A DNA stretch of 64,000 bases from Fodinibius salipaludis (GTDB lineage: Bacteria > Bacteroidota > Rhodothermia > Balneolales > Balneolaceae). The notes beneath the pieces were generated by a model. The model did no database searches. It worked only from the letters and a program-made list of their open reading frames with translations, and was not told the origin of the DNA. The position numbers and the translations under genes are program-made. Numbering within the stretch: the first letter of the stretch is position 1; each line of letters begins with the position of its first letter. Positions 27,381 to 37,524 of this stretch are shown piece by piece. The stretch spans positions 62,001 through 126,000 of the forward strand of contig NZ_NSKE01000009.1 of NCBI RefSeq assembly GCF_002287075.1, given 5' to 3'.

Positions 27381-30300
27381 TTGCAAAATTTGGTTCCAAA
27401 AATACAATTTAACTTCTCTATAATCATATATGGTTTTTTCTGTGGCATAGCCATACTATCATTGGGTTTTGCACCTACTGAAGTACATGCACAAACAAAA
27501 ACCTGGACGGGGAATATTGATTCTGAATGGCATAAAGCAGGAAACTGGACTCCCAATGGAGTTCCGGGCCCGAGCAATGATGTTCAAATACGACCTAATA
27601 ATGGTAACCCCTACCCCATTATAACAGAACAGAATGTTACGGTAGTAAGTATTCAAGTGACAAACTACGACGGTGGAGAGCTTACTGTTTCAGGTGGTCG
27701 TACCCTAACAATTACTGATGGATTAACCTTCGCGGATACTGGAACTTTATTTATTCAAGAAGGTGGAGCTGTAAACCTAACCGGTAATTCTTTTGATATG
27801 GGATACGGCAATACACTGATAGATATATCAACTGGCAGTTTTACCAGTGAAACTGATATAACCATTAAAGGTGATGGATTTAATGCCGGTTCAGGGACAG
27901 TAACCATAAACGGTGATTTGAAGATTAATAACGACAAAGTATTCAATGTTGAATCCGGAGATATAACTGTTTCAGGCATCACCAATATCAATGGAACATA
28001 CAATGGGGATGATGGAATAACTACTTTTCATGGAGCTGCAAATGTAGAAAGTGGCGGTATTATAAACTTGGATACCGGTACAATTAATTTCAATGAAGGG
28101 GTTTTTATAGGTAATAATGGAACAGCAAATCTGGGTAGTGGAACTGTAAATATAGATGGAAATACTACCATCAGCAGCAGTGGCTATTTCAATGTACAAG
28201 ATGCAACGGTAAATATAACCGGAGATGCTGATTTCACCAGCAATGGTAACTTAAGTGTGAACAATGGTTCAATTAATGTTGAGGGCGATGCATCCCTGTC
28301 CGGCGGTGGTACCTTTGACTTCAATAATGGCTCTCTAAGTGTTGGAGAAAACGCCTCATTCACCGGGGGGGGAACCGTAAATGCCGGTAATGCAGAAATG
28401 GAGTTTAAAGGCGACCTGGAAGTCCCATATGGTGGAACGTTTAACGCCGGTACCAGCACTGTTACGTTCAGTGGTTCACCTTCTCAGATTAATACTAATG
28501 GCGACGATCTGAGCTTCTATAATGTCGAGGTCAGCTCTGGGTCAACACTGCAAACAGATGGATCATCTGAAAATACCATTACTATTGAAAATGACCTTAC
28601 TGTTGAAGAAGGCGGACAGGTAGAAATTCAAGATGACGATACCATTGATATTCAGGGGAATCTGGACAATCAAGGAACTATAAACAGTCAACGGCCATTC
28701 GTTTACGACATCACGACTCCCTCGCTTACTAAAGTACTCATTGAGTTTGATCAGGAGATGGATCCGCAATCGACTGGGCAACTATCAAATTATTCGATCA
28801 ACAAGGGTATTTCCATTAACAGCTTAACCTTTAATACCAGTAATAAAAGGGAAGTACTGTTAGATGTCTCTTCGCTAACCGAAAATGTAGAGTATGAACT
28901 TGAAGTCAATAACGTTAAATCTGCTGCCGGTGGTCAGATATCCCAAAACCATATAAAAAGATTTATCCCCATAGTTGATATCACCTATTACAGCCGCCAA
29001 TCTGGTAGCTGGGATGATCCCACCTCATGGTCTACTGAAAGCCATACCGGAAATCCGGCCTCAGAAATTCCAAATGACCAAGACGGAGAGGGGGCTATTG
29101 TTGGTAATAATCATACTATTACCTTGGACTCCAAACAAGATATTAGCAACCTTAACGAATTAACTATAGACAATACCGGTACACTCGCAGTTAGCTCTGG
29201 AGATACCCTTGTGCTTAATGAATTTATAATAATTGGAGGCGGCACCTTTGATCTACAGAACAATGGTACACTCCAGATAGGATCAGCAGAAGGAATTTCA
29301 TCGTCAGAGACCAATACCGGCAATATTCAAACTGAATACAGGAATTTTAGTAGCTCTGCCAACTACTGGTACCAGGGTACAGCCAACCAAAATACAGGTT
29401 CGGGATTACCGCAGCAGGTTAACGATCTGCGTATTGATAACAGCGAGGGCGTTACAGCTACAAATAACCTGCAAATAAACAGTACGCTTTACCTGCAAAA
29501 TGGCTCACTAACAATACCTTCCGGGCAGGGCCTTATTGCCAACAACAAATCAATTAGCAATGGGAACCTAACATTTACGCGCATTCTCTCTGGTGAACCG
29601 GGTTGGCGTATGCTTTCATCACCTGTATCAGCTACGGTTAATAATTTTTTGAGTAATATCATTACGCAGGGATACGAAGGAGCTTATTATGATGCAAGCG
29701 TAGCTCCAAATGATACTCTTCAGCCTAATGTGCTATACTATGATGAAACCTTTAAGGGGACTGATAATCAACGATGGAGAGTCCCTTCATCTGCATCAAA
29801 TCAAATTGATCCCGGGCTGGGATACCATGTATACCTTTTTGGGGATGTCGTTGGCGATGAGCGGTATAACGATACTTTACCCGATACCCTCTCAGTAACC
29901 GGTCAAGAGCATTCTGGTCTCATCGATCTTAATGTTACCTATACGGCCGAAGCAGACACCGGTTGGAACCTTGTGGGTAATCCTTATGGTGCTCCTATTA
30001 ATTGGGATAATAGCAGTGGATGGACTAAAACCAATATCGATCAAACAATCTATATTTGGGAACCTGACGACAACTCGTACAAAACCTGGAACGGCTCTAC
30101 AGGCACGCTTGCAAACGGGATTATCCCTCCCTTCCAGGCTTTTTGGGTAAAAGCCAATGCTCCCCAAAATAATGGTTCCGTAGAACTGTCGGTTACTGGT
30201 GAGGCAAAAACCCTACAGTCAGCTTTTAATTTCGTTGGAAAAAGAACAGGTGATGCAAATCCGGAAATCGAGCTCCACCTAAAGCACGAAGGAACCACGA

Positions 30301-31049
30301 ACCGAATGTTTTTCAGCTTTTATGAAGATGCAAAAGTTGGCAAAGATTCGCGTGACGCTTATCACCTGCAACCACCTCCCGAGACATCCAATTACGCTGA
30401 ACTTTTTTCAATAGGCCGACGAAATAACCGTTATAATATTAATGCTCTCCCTATCACATTCGGGGTTCCTATAGAAATTCCAATCAGTGCAAACGTAGTT
30501 AGAAATAGTCAAAAAGTTACTGAATCCGTAAATCTACAAATTTCCGATATTAAAAATATACCTTCAAGCTGGGATGTGACATTAATTGATCGCATAACAG
30601 GACAAGAAATAACTCCTTCAAAGGGAACTCGCTATTCTTTTAAAACATCAGGAGAAAAGAACAGCAAAGGAGAAGATTCCCAACCATTACAAAAGGACTA
30701 TCAAATTTTAAGTGAAGCGGATCCTTCAAAGGCACGTTTCGCCTTACGGATAGATCCCGGAGCATTGGGAACTGGCCTGCCCAAAGAAATTGATCTCAAA
30801 CAAAATTATCCCAACCCATTTAACCCCACTACAACAATTCGGTTTACACTTCCAATCCAAAACGAAGTTACACTCGAGGTATTTAATATTCTTGGCCGAA
30901 AAGTTGCCACACTGTTTAAGAATAAGTCATTCCAGGCTGGGTTACATAGTATTAATTGGAATGCTTCGAATGTTGCCAGTGGCACGTATATCTATCGGTT
31001 AACCACCGATGAAAAGGTTGTTACAAAGAAAATGACTCTCATTAAATAG
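27381..31049 (+). CDS. Giant secreted beta-rich protein with T9SS sorting domain (paralogue 1)
   Basis: The 1222-residue product starts at TTG 27381, since no in-frame ATG precedes the signal peptide (IIIYGFFCGIAILSLGFAPTEVHAQ). Residues about 45-430 are repetitive, Gly/Asn/Thr-rich, probably a beta-solenoid. About 435-540 is an SbsA/Big_5 Ig-like domain (LTKVLIEFDQEMDPQSTGQLSNYSI). About 735-950 is a module shared with the next gene (GWRMLSSPVSA, VAPNDTLQPNV, TAEADTGWNLVGNPYGAP, GIIPPFQAFWVKA). The C-terminal 80 residues are a type A sorting domain (LKQNYPNPFNPTTTIRF, EVFNILGRKVATL, SGTYIYRL, KKMTLIK). It is expected to be exported by T9SS and fixed at the cell surface or released. No enzymatic motif was seen. 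Confidence 0.88.
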   Translation: MQNLVPKIQFNFSIIIYGFFCGIAILSLGFAPTEVHAQTKTWTGNIDSEWHKAGNWTPNGVPGPSNDVQIRPNNGNPYPIITEQNVTVVSIQVTNYDGGELTVSGGRTLTITDGLTFADTGTLFIQEGGAVNLTGNSFDMGYGNTLIDISTGSFTSETDITIKGDGFNAGSGTVTINGDLKINNDKVFNVESGDITVSGITNINGTYNGDDGITTFHGAANVESGGIINLDTGTINFNEGVFIGNNGTANLGSGTVNIDGNTTISSSGYFNVQDATVNITGDADFTSNGNLSVNNGSINVEGDASLSGGGTFDFNNGSLSVGENASFTGGGTVNAGNAEMEFKGDLEVPYGGTFNAGTSTVTFSGSPSQINTNGDDLSFYNVEVSSGSTLQTDGSSENTITIENDLTVEEGGQVEIQDDDTIDIQGNLDNQGTINSQRPFVYDITTPSLTKVLIEFDQEMDPQSTGQLSNYSINKGISINSLTFNTSNKREVLLDVSSLTENVEYELEVNNVKSAAGGQISQNHIKRFIPIVDITYYSRQSGSWDDPTSWSTESHTGNPASEIPNDQDGEGAIVGNNHTITLDSKQDISNLNELTIDNTGTLAVSSGDTLVLNEFIIIGGGTFDLQNNGTLQIGSAEGISSSETNTGNIQTEYRNFSSSANYWYQGTANQNTGSGLPQQVNDLRIDNSEGVTATNNLQINSTLYLQNGSLTIPSGQGLIANNKSISNGNLTFTRILSGEPGWRMLSSPVSATVNNFLSNIITQGYEGAYYDASVAPNDTLQPNVLYYDETFKGTDNQRWRVPSSASNQIDPGLGYHVYLFGDVVGDERYNDTLPDTLSVTGQEHSGLIDLNVTYTAEADTGWNLVGNPYGAPINWDNSSGWTKTNIDQTIYIWEPDDNSYKTWNGSTGTLANGIIPPFQAFWVKANAPQNNGSVELSVTGEAKTLQSAFNFVGKRTGDANPEIELHLKHEGTTNRMFFSFYEDAKVGKDSRDAYHLQPPPETSNYAELFSIGRRNNRYNINALPITFGVPIEIPISANVVRNSQKVTESVNLQISDIKNIPSSWDVTLIDRITGQEITPSKGTRYSFKTSGEKNSKGEDSQPLQKDYQILSEADPSKARFALRIDPGALGTGLPKEIDLKQNYPNPFNPTTTIRFTLPIQNEVTLEVFNILGRKVATLFKNKSFQAGLHSINWNASNVASGTYIYRLTTDEKVVTKKMTLIK

Positions 31050-31188
31050 TCTCTCCTATTAGTAGATTAAGTGATTATAATCTACAAGATGGTATTGTTT
31101 ACTTATATTTTGTAATAAATTTACGGACATATAGGTAAATATTAGAAAAGTTTTTCTACAGGCATTCTAAATTCAATACCTCTTACCC

Positions 31189-34100
31189 ATGGGATGCAAA
31201 ATGGAAATAAGAGACTTCCCATTTGTAGTTACTATAAAAATACTTCTGGCTGTGAGTATAGCTATGATGTTCACAGCTCCTGCTTTTGCTCAAAATGTGA
31301 TTCCCTCACATGATACGCTCTCAGCAGATCAAGTAAGCGGTTCCTTCACTACCCTTTCTGGTCCTGAAATTGAGGAATCCACACCGGGACAGTTAGAACT
31401 AAATGAAACGATTACTCTTAAAGCCCCCGCTGGATATGAGTGGGATACCGGTGGTAGTCAGCCAACCATCACAATTGAGCCAAATAATGATTTTGGATTC
31501 ACCCAACTTGATCTCTCATTTGTCTCCCGAACTTCCACTGAAATAACCTTCAGAGTGGATCAAGAAAGTGGCAGCTTCTTTTTTACTCCCCTCCCGGGCA
31601 TTGTAATATTTGAGAATATGCGCATAAGACCCACAAAAGGTCTTCTGCCAAATAAGGGTAATATAAAAAATATGGGGACAACAGGTCCGGCGGGGACAAC
31701 CAATTATGGTACCCTAACAATGGTAGCAGGAAATGCCGCTGAATTGGCTTTCCAACGACAACCTTCAGACGCTACAGTTAGTGAACCTATCGCCCCGTCA
31801 GTTCAGTTACAACTTAAAGACCAATTCGGTAATAAGGTTGAAACAAGTGGGATATCTATCAATATAACTCTGGCTTCGGGTACCGGTACTATTTCTGGTA
31901 CGCTAACACAAACAACCAACAGTTCAGGAATAGCAAGCTTTTCTAATCTGGAAGTCAGTCAAACCGGTTTAAAAACAATACAAGCCGTTGGATCAGGGTT
32001 GACATCTGTAACCAGCGATACTTTTGAAGTTCTGAATAGTGGAATACTAACAAAATTTCTAATTACCACTACAGAAGGAGAACCCATCTCCTCACAGACA
32101 GCAGGCCAAAATTTTGATATTCGAATAACAGCTGTAGATGGGGCAAATAATACTATTTCAAGCTTTGATGGCTCCGTTAATATTTCTTCTGATGGTTCCC
32201 TATCAGAGGGAGAAGGAACTACTGCAAATTTTGAAAATGGAGTACTTTCATCACATTCTATTACATTTTCAAATACCGGAACCTTTGCTTTAACCGCTAC
32301 CGAAACAGATGGCTCATCAAGTGGTGAAAGCAATGATTTTACGGTAACTCCCGGGCCAGTGGATCCAGGTAATTCCCAAATAACAGCTGATCCTACCTCA
32401 GTCCAAAATGATGGTTCCAGCACTTCCACGATTACTGTAACCCTGCGGGATGCGAATAATAACAGACTGAACACCGGGGGTAACAATATCACCCTTAGTA
32501 CAACGGCTGGTTCTCTTGGTTCCATTTCTGACAACAATGACGGCACATATACAGCAACATTGACATCAACAACAACCGAAGAAACAGCTACAATTACCGG
32601 AGATGTAAATTCTCAAGCTATTTCTGATGATGCCTCTGTCATCTTCGCAAATATATTTATATGGCAAAGTGCTTCAGGTATTTTTGGGTTGGGTGATAAC
32701 TGGAACCGCGCTCAAAACTGGAACCAGAATGCAGTACCTGGCCCGGGAAATGTTGTTTTAATACCTACTAACCCGGCAAACGGAAACCTTTTCCCAGTAA
32801 CAGATGGGGTTGATCCATCTGTGAAGTCGCTTTCTATTGAAGCAGATGCAAGTATCACACTTTCCAATCAGGATACTTTAACCATTGCGAATGATCTGAA
32901 CGGTGAAGGTTCTGTCAATGCAGATCCAGGATCATATTTGAGAATAGGAAAGGATATTACAATTAGCGATTTAGTTTTACCCGGCACAACGGTTTCATTA
33001 AATGGTACTAACAGCCAAGAAATAATCTCCCCTCTTGAAACCGATACCTTAGTTATTCAAAACAGTGGCGCAGGGGTATCAGCTTCAGCAGATGTTACTG
33101 TAAACAACGTGATGAATATCAAAAATGGGGAGAGTTTGGCTATAGACGGTAACACACTCTTGGTTTCCGGAGATATTATTGGTACCGGTTCGCTAAGTGG
33201 TTCAAACAGTACGCTTCGCTTTGGGGGAGACATCACCACCCTAAGCTCCATAGATGCCTCTTCTTCAGAAGTAATTTTCGAAGGTTCTTCCAAACAGCTT
33301 TTTAATAACTCAATGACGAATATTGAAAATCTTATTATTGATAACACTGCCGGAGTTACGACTAAGAATAATGTTACTGTTCGCGACCAACTTTCATTGA
33401 CCAATGGAACCCTAACCATAGGTTCAGGATTTAGCCTTATTGCCAATAATAAAAATATCAATAATGGGAACCTTCGATTTCTGAGAGAAATAACCGGTAA
33501 TCCTGGCTGGCGGTTGCTATCAGCTCCTGTCAATTCTACACACGGAGATTTTCTCGACTCCCTTGTCACGCAAGGATATCCCGGTGCATTTTACGATTCT
33601 GAGGTTGCTCCCAACGACACTTTACAGCCCAACGTTTTCTGGTATGATGAAACCCAGCCCGGAACTGACAATGAGCGTTTTCGAACGCTTTCTTCTGCCA
33701 GTACTCCTACTGTCAGCGGTCGGGGATTATTTGTATATGTTTTTGGAGATGTCCCAAGTGATTCCAGATATAATCAGGCACTGCCAAAAACGTTATCAAT
33801 ATCGGGGCAGGAGTTTGAAGGTAGTGCAAATAAAGTCGATTTAAATGTTACCTACACTGCCGAAGCTGACACCGGTTGGAATTTGGTGGGGAATCCTTAT
33901 GGAGCTTCTATCGATTGGAATCATATTTCCTGGACAAAAACAAATATCAGTAATACTATCTACGTTTGGGACCCAGACGCAAATAATGGAAACGGCGAAT
34001 ATCTCTATTGGAATGGGGTAACGGGCACACTACCCGATGGTATTATTCCTCCCTTTCAGGCTTTTTGGGTGAAAGCAAGTGGAAGCAACCCACAATTAAA

Positions 34101-34959
34101 AGTCGATAAATCAGCTAAAACAACCGGGGGAACATTTTATAGAAAAGAATCGGGGAAACAAATAAATGATACCCCAATCATAGAATTCATGTTAGAATCG
34201 GGAGACATGAAGACTCGTAGTCACATCACATTTTCAAATTCAGGAAAAAAAGAATGGGACGAAAATGACGGGTATTGGCTCACCCCTCTCTCAGACACTT
34301 ATCTGGAACTTTATACTATCCTTGAAAATGACAGTCGGCTTTCACTTAATAATCTACCCCGCAAATTCGGGAGTTCTATAGAAATTCCAATCTTTATTGG
34401 AGGTTTTAAAAATGGTCAAGGGATCTCGGGCAGTGCATTATTATCTTGGTCTACCAATACTCAAATACCTGAAGGATGGACACTGACACTTACAAACAAT
34501 AAAACCGGAAAAACAGTAGATATGCGTAACAATCCATTTCTTCAGACTAATCTTTCATCCTCCAAAGAAAAGAAGGCTCCAAATTATACCTATTCCGGAA
34601 ACCCGGTAACCAAAGGAAAAGCTAAAAATAAGGAAGAAAATGCTCGGTTTACTTTAAAAATTAGTCCGGGATCTGATGCTGATGATATCCCTGAACAAAT
34701 GAAGGTTCATCAAAACTATCCCAATCCTTTTAATACAAGTACCAAAATAGAATTCGGCCTGCCACAAAAAACCGAAGTCACCATCGAAGTTTTTGATATC
34801 CTTGGACGCCGTGTTGCTTACTTGGCAGATGATAAGTTATATCCAGCCGGTTTTCACACTATCACGTGGGCTCCCACCAACTTGGCAAGTGGTGTTTATC
34901 TTTATCGAGTTCGTACTGAGGAAAAAGCTATTACCAAAAAGATGACCTTTATTAAGTAA
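31189..34959 (+). CDS. Giant secreted Ig-like protein with T9SS sorting domain (paralogue 2)
   Basis: The 1256-residue product has a signal peptide (ILLAVSIAMMFTAPAFAQ); the ATG at 31201 is an alternative start. Residues about 180-285 and 290-390 are Ig-like repeats (ELAFQRQPSDATVSEPI..., KFLITTTEGEPISSQTAGQ...). About 390-485 is a Big_1/invasin-like domain (ITADPTSVQNDGSSTSTITVTL, LSTTAGSLGSISDNNDGTYTATL). Then comes WNRAQNWNQNAVPGPGN and the module shared with paralogue 1 (GWRLLSAPVNS, VAPNDTLQPNV, TAEADTGWNLVGNPYGAS). The protein ends in the sorting domain (VHQNYPNPFNTSTKIEF, EVFDILGRRVAYL, KKMTFIK). The Ig-like repeats suggest adhesion or a structural surface role. The two genes clearly arose by duplication and share their C-terminal half. 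Confidence 0.9.
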   Translation: MGCKMEIRDFPFVVTIKILLAVSIAMMFTAPAFAQNVIPSHDTLSADQVSGSFTTLSGPEIEESTPGQLELNETITLKAPAGYEWDTGGSQPTITIEPNNDFGFTQLDLSFVSRTSTEITFRVDQESGSFFFTPLPGIVIFENMRIRPTKGLLPNKGNIKNMGTTGPAGTTNYGTLTMVAGNAAELAFQRQPSDATVSEPIAPSVQLQLKDQFGNKVETSGISINITLASGTGTISGTLTQTTNSSGIASFSNLEVSQTGLKTIQAVGSGLTSVTSDTFEVLNSGILTKFLITTTEGEPISSQTAGQNFDIRITAVDGANNTISSFDGSVNISSDGSLSEGEGTTANFENGVLSSHSITFSNTGTFALTATETDGSSSGESNDFTVTPGPVDPGNSQITADPTSVQNDGSSTSTITVTLRDANNNRLNTGGNNITLSTTAGSLGSISDNNDGTYTATLTSTTTEETATITGDVNSQAISDDASVIFANIFIWQSASGIFGLGDNWNRAQNWNQNAVPGPGNVVLIPTNPANGNLFPVTDGVDPSVKSLSIEADASITLSNQDTLTIANDLNGEGSVNADPGSYLRIGKDITISDLVLPGTTVSLNGTNSQEIISPLETDTLVIQNSGAGVSASADVTVNNVMNIKNGESLAIDGNTLLVSGDIIGTGSLSGSNSTLRFGGDITTLSSIDASSSEVIFEGSSKQLFNNSMTNIENLIIDNTAGVTTKNNVTVRDQLSLTNGTLTIGSGFSLIANNKNINNGNLRFLREITGNPGWRLLSAPVNSTHGDFLDSLVTQGYPGAFYDSEVAPNDTLQPNVFWYDETQPGTDNERFRTLSSASTPTVSGRGLFVYVFGDVPSDSRYNQALPKTLSISGQEFEGSANKVDLNVTYTAEADTGWNLVGNPYGASIDWNHISWTKTNISNTIYVWDPDANNGNGEYLYWNGVTGTLPDGIIPPFQAFWVKASGSNPQLKVDKSAKTTGGTFYRKESGKQINDTPIIEFMLESGDMKTRSHITFSNSGKKEWDENDGYWLTPLSDTYLELYTILENDSRLSLNNLPRKFGSSIEIPIFIGGFKNGQGISGSALLSWSTNTQIPEGWTLTLTNNKTGKTVDMRNNPFLQTNLSSSKEKKAPNYTYSGNPVTKGKAKNKEENARFTLKISPGSDADDIPEQMKVHQNYPNPFNTSTKIEFGLPQKTEVTIEVFDILGRRVAYLADDKLYPAGFHTITWAPTNLASGVYLYRVRTEEKAITKKMTFIK

Positions 34960-35163
34960 CTCCAATATTCATTACACAGTTTTAATACGTTATTCTCATT
35001 CAAGTTACTTAACATCGAATCAGAGGTTACAAATCATCTATAGAAGCAGATAATGGTATTATAGTATTAAAAGAAATAACCTGAAAGATTAAAACTTGTA
35101 ACATCTATAACCTTTGGGACTCTTATATTATAAATATGGTTGGCTTAAACCAAGAAAAGACCT

Positions 35164-35568
35164 ATGAATGATTATTCTGACATAATATTTCTGATGGGAG
35201 CGATGGTCATATTTTCGCTACTATCTGTGAATACAAGTCGGATGTTTCAAATGAACAACCGGGTACAAATGGAAGCAGAAATTGAATATCATGCGGTATC
35301 TATTGCCCAAAATGAGATTGACAGGGTAAGATGGATTGAATCAGAGTCTGCTTTTGATAACTATGTTAATAATTCTTTCCCAAAAGAGGTACCGATAGCC
35401 ATTAACAATGACACACTTTTCTACGATGTGGGTATGGATGTTACCGATATAAATATTTCCGGATCAAATACTACTAATAAAAAGGCCACTGTAACTGTCA
35501 CAAATAAGTTTTTAGAAACCAATGATACTGGCGTAAAGTTACAGTTTATTAAAAGCTTTACTAACTGA
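35164..35568 (+). CDS. Pseudopilin-like membrane-anchored protein
   Basis: The 134-residue product has one N-terminal hydrophobic segment (residues 7-22, DIIFLMGAMVIFSLLSV). A long amphipathic helix follows (MFQMNNRVQMEAEIEYHAVSIAQNEIDRVRWIE), then a beta-rich, Thr/Asn-rich C-terminus ending in TVTNKFLET...LQFIKSFTN. This is the build of type IV pilin-like proteins, but the Gly/Phe-Thr-x-x-Glu prepilin cleavage motif is missing. It is the first of three adjacent genes of this kind (gaps of 9 and 15 bases), so they are probably one operon closed by the terminator at 37994-38018. The family is not recognised. Confidence 0.7.
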   Translation: MNDYSDIIFLMGAMVIFSLLSVNTSRMFQMNNRVQMEAEIEYHAVSIAQNEIDRVRWIESESAFDNYVNNSFPKEVPIAINNDTLFYDVGMDVTDINISGSNTTNKKATVTVTNKFLETNDTGVKLQFIKSFTN

Positions 35569-35577
35569 GGGGTATAT

Positions 35578-36153
35578 ATGAATTTTGGCATTACAACCAG
35601 TTTTGTAGTCGGCGGACTTCTACTTTTGGCAATGCTTCATTTAAACGGTCAAGTACTCCAAAATTCAGTAGAAATTACGCTAAATGCTACAGATAAAACT
35701 AAGGTTGAAACCATACGGCAAGTTATAACCCAAGATTTAAAACGAATTGGGTTTGGAAATAACAGTAGCATAGCAGCATTTAATCCCCCAAACTTTATCA
35801 ACTTTAGGGCAGATGTTCACGGACAAGGGACATCACAGGTAATCTGGAATTTCCAAGAGAACGTACAGGTCAATGAAACAACCAATCCCGATGACCGGGT
35901 TCTCAGACGAAATGGACCAATTGATTCTACCGGTGGATCCAGACCAACAGTTTTTAACGTCGTAGATTTTTCAATGACCGGCTACAGTGATGCCCAAGGC
36001 ACAAATGTTACAACCGATAGAAATCAGATTAGAAGTATTCGTGTAAAAATTGTTACCGAATCTCCGGAACCATTGAACGGGGCTAATGGACAAAATTACT
36101 ACCCACGAACAGTTTGGGAGAAACTTATTGTGCCCACTAATCTACAATTCTAA
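35578..36153 (+). CDS. Pseudopilin-like membrane-anchored protein
   Basis: The 191-residue product begins MNFGITTSFVVGGLLLLAMLHLNGQVLQNS, a single N-terminal membrane helix. A helical stretch (TDKTKVETIRQVITQDLKRIGFGNNS) recalls the 'minor pilin PilW-like' pattern of ...D-L-R-R-x-G. A beta-rich domain (FINFRADV, VIWNF, SIRVKIVTESPEP, WEKLIVPTNLQF) follows. It lies nine bases after the preceding pseudopilin-like gene. The PilW-like helical pattern supports an assembled filament or a secretion pseudopilus. No cleavage motif with Glu at +5 is evident. Confidence 0.72.
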   Translation: MNFGITTSFVVGGLLLLAMLHLNGQVLQNSVEITLNATDKTKVETIRQVITQDLKRIGFGNNSSIAAFNPPNFINFRADVHGQGTSQVIWNFQENVQVNETTNPDDRVLRRNGPIDSTGGSRPTVFNVVDFSMTGYSDAQGTNVTTDRNQIRSIRVKIVTESPEPLNGANGQNYYPRTVWEKLIVPTNLQF

Positions 36154-36168
36154 TCAATAACATCAATT

Positions 36169-37434
36169 ATGGGACGAGGACTACTTATACTTGTTTCAGG
36201 CTTAGTCATTATTGTGGGCTTGGTACAACAATCAATCAGTAACAGAATCATAGCAATTCCTGAACGAACTGTTGACTACCATCAGGAAACGGATGTTCAA
36301 AACGTTGCGAACAGTGTTTTGGAATACGGCATGGAAGAACTTAACAATAATCAGCAGTGGACTGCCGGTCTTTCGGAAAGCGATTTTATGGGAGCCGAGG
36401 CTACGCTACAAGTATTTAATTTCCAGGATTTTGTTAATAATAACCCCAACATCCCTGCCGATCACGATATCCAAAACTGGGATCAATGGACACTCCTACT
36501 TGTAAGTACAGCAGAGACAAATAGTACCAGAGCTGTAGTGGAAGCCCATATCACCCAAGACTCATTTTCTCGCTATGCCTTTTTTAGCAATGATGAAAAT
36601 GGTGTCAATTTCACCAGTACAGATGTTATAAATGGCCCTGTCCATACCAATGGCACCCTTAATTTCTCTGGCACGCCTACCTTCAATGGCCCTGTCAGCA
36701 GTCCCAATATGTGGAACGGTAATGCCAATCCTCAATTTAACGGTCCCACTAATTTTTCAGCGCAAGAGATTCCACTTCCAACTAACAATCAGGCCAATCA
36801 ACTTCGGACCCAGGCACAAAACGGGGGGCTATCGTTTAATACGAATATTAATGTTGTTTTTAATAACGATGGCACGGTTAATATTTCACGAAATGGAAAT
36901 CCCCCCACAACTTTTAATTTAAATAATACAAATGGTGTTATTTCTTCTTCCGATACCGTAACAGTTCAAGGTACGGTAAATGGACAGGCTACAGTTCACT
37001 CCTCCAGTCAAGTTCGCATTTCCGGAGATATTAGGTATCAAAATCCTGGACAAAACTCATCGGATGTGTTGGGAATCGTAAGTCAAGGTAATATTAACGT
37101 AAATCAGAATGCTCATAGAGCATCCGGCACCCAAGACCTAACCATTCATGCATCCATGATGGCAATAGGCCAGGGTAATTCATTCCAACTTGCAAGGTTC
37201 AATGATGGGGTGACCCGCGGTACGTTAAATTTGTTGGGAGGCATTCAGCAAGATACTCGTGGTCCTGTAGGGCAATTTACATATAACTGGAGGGGCCGCC
37301 CTGTTCTAACATCAGGTTTTGCCAAAAACTATACGTTTGATACACGGTTAGGTCAAATGAATCCTCCCTTTTATCCGCGGCAAAGTACCTTTTCAGTACA
37401 GTATATCAAAGAAAAGCCTGTTGAATTCTTATAA
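36169..37434 (+). CDS. Membrane-anchored PilX/DUF4900-like protein
   Basis: The 421-residue product has an N-terminal membrane helix (GLLILVSGLVIIVGLVQQS), then DVQNVANSVLEYGMEELNN, which resembles the N-terminal helix of PilX-type minor pilins. The block FSRYAFFSNDENGVNFTSTD followed by NGPVHTNGTLNFSGTPTFNGPV is the signature of DUF4900 domains. The remainder is Asn/Gly-rich with repeated beta strands (TVTVQGTVNGQATVHSSSQVRISGDI). It is the third gene of the pseudopilin-like set and is followed by a terminator after one small secreted protein. A role as pilus tip or scaffold is inferred. Confidence 0.75.
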   Translation: MGRGLLILVSGLVIIVGLVQQSISNRIIAIPERTVDYHQETDVQNVANSVLEYGMEELNNNQQWTAGLSESDFMGAEATLQVFNFQDFVNNNPNIPADHDIQNWDQWTLLLVSTAETNSTRAVVEAHITQDSFSRYAFFSNDENGVNFTSTDVINGPVHTNGTLNFSGTPTFNGPVSSPNMWNGNANPQFNGPTNFSAQEIPLPTNNQANQLRTQAQNGGLSFNTNINVVFNNDGTVNISRNGNPPTTFNLNNTNGVISSSDTVTVQGTVNGQATVHSSSQVRISGDIRYQNPGQNSSDVLGIVSQGNINVNQNAHRASGTQDLTIHASMMAIGQGNSFQLARFNDGVTRGTLNLLGGIQQDTRGPVGQFTYNWRGRPVLTSGFAKNYTFDTRLGQMNPPFYPRQSTFSVQYIKEKPVEFL

Positions 37435-37524
37435 ACACACTTCTCATATTACCAAGACTATTTGAAAAATAGTGGTAGCATCATGTCATATACAGATTCT
37501 GATAACAAAAACAATTGGTATTCA

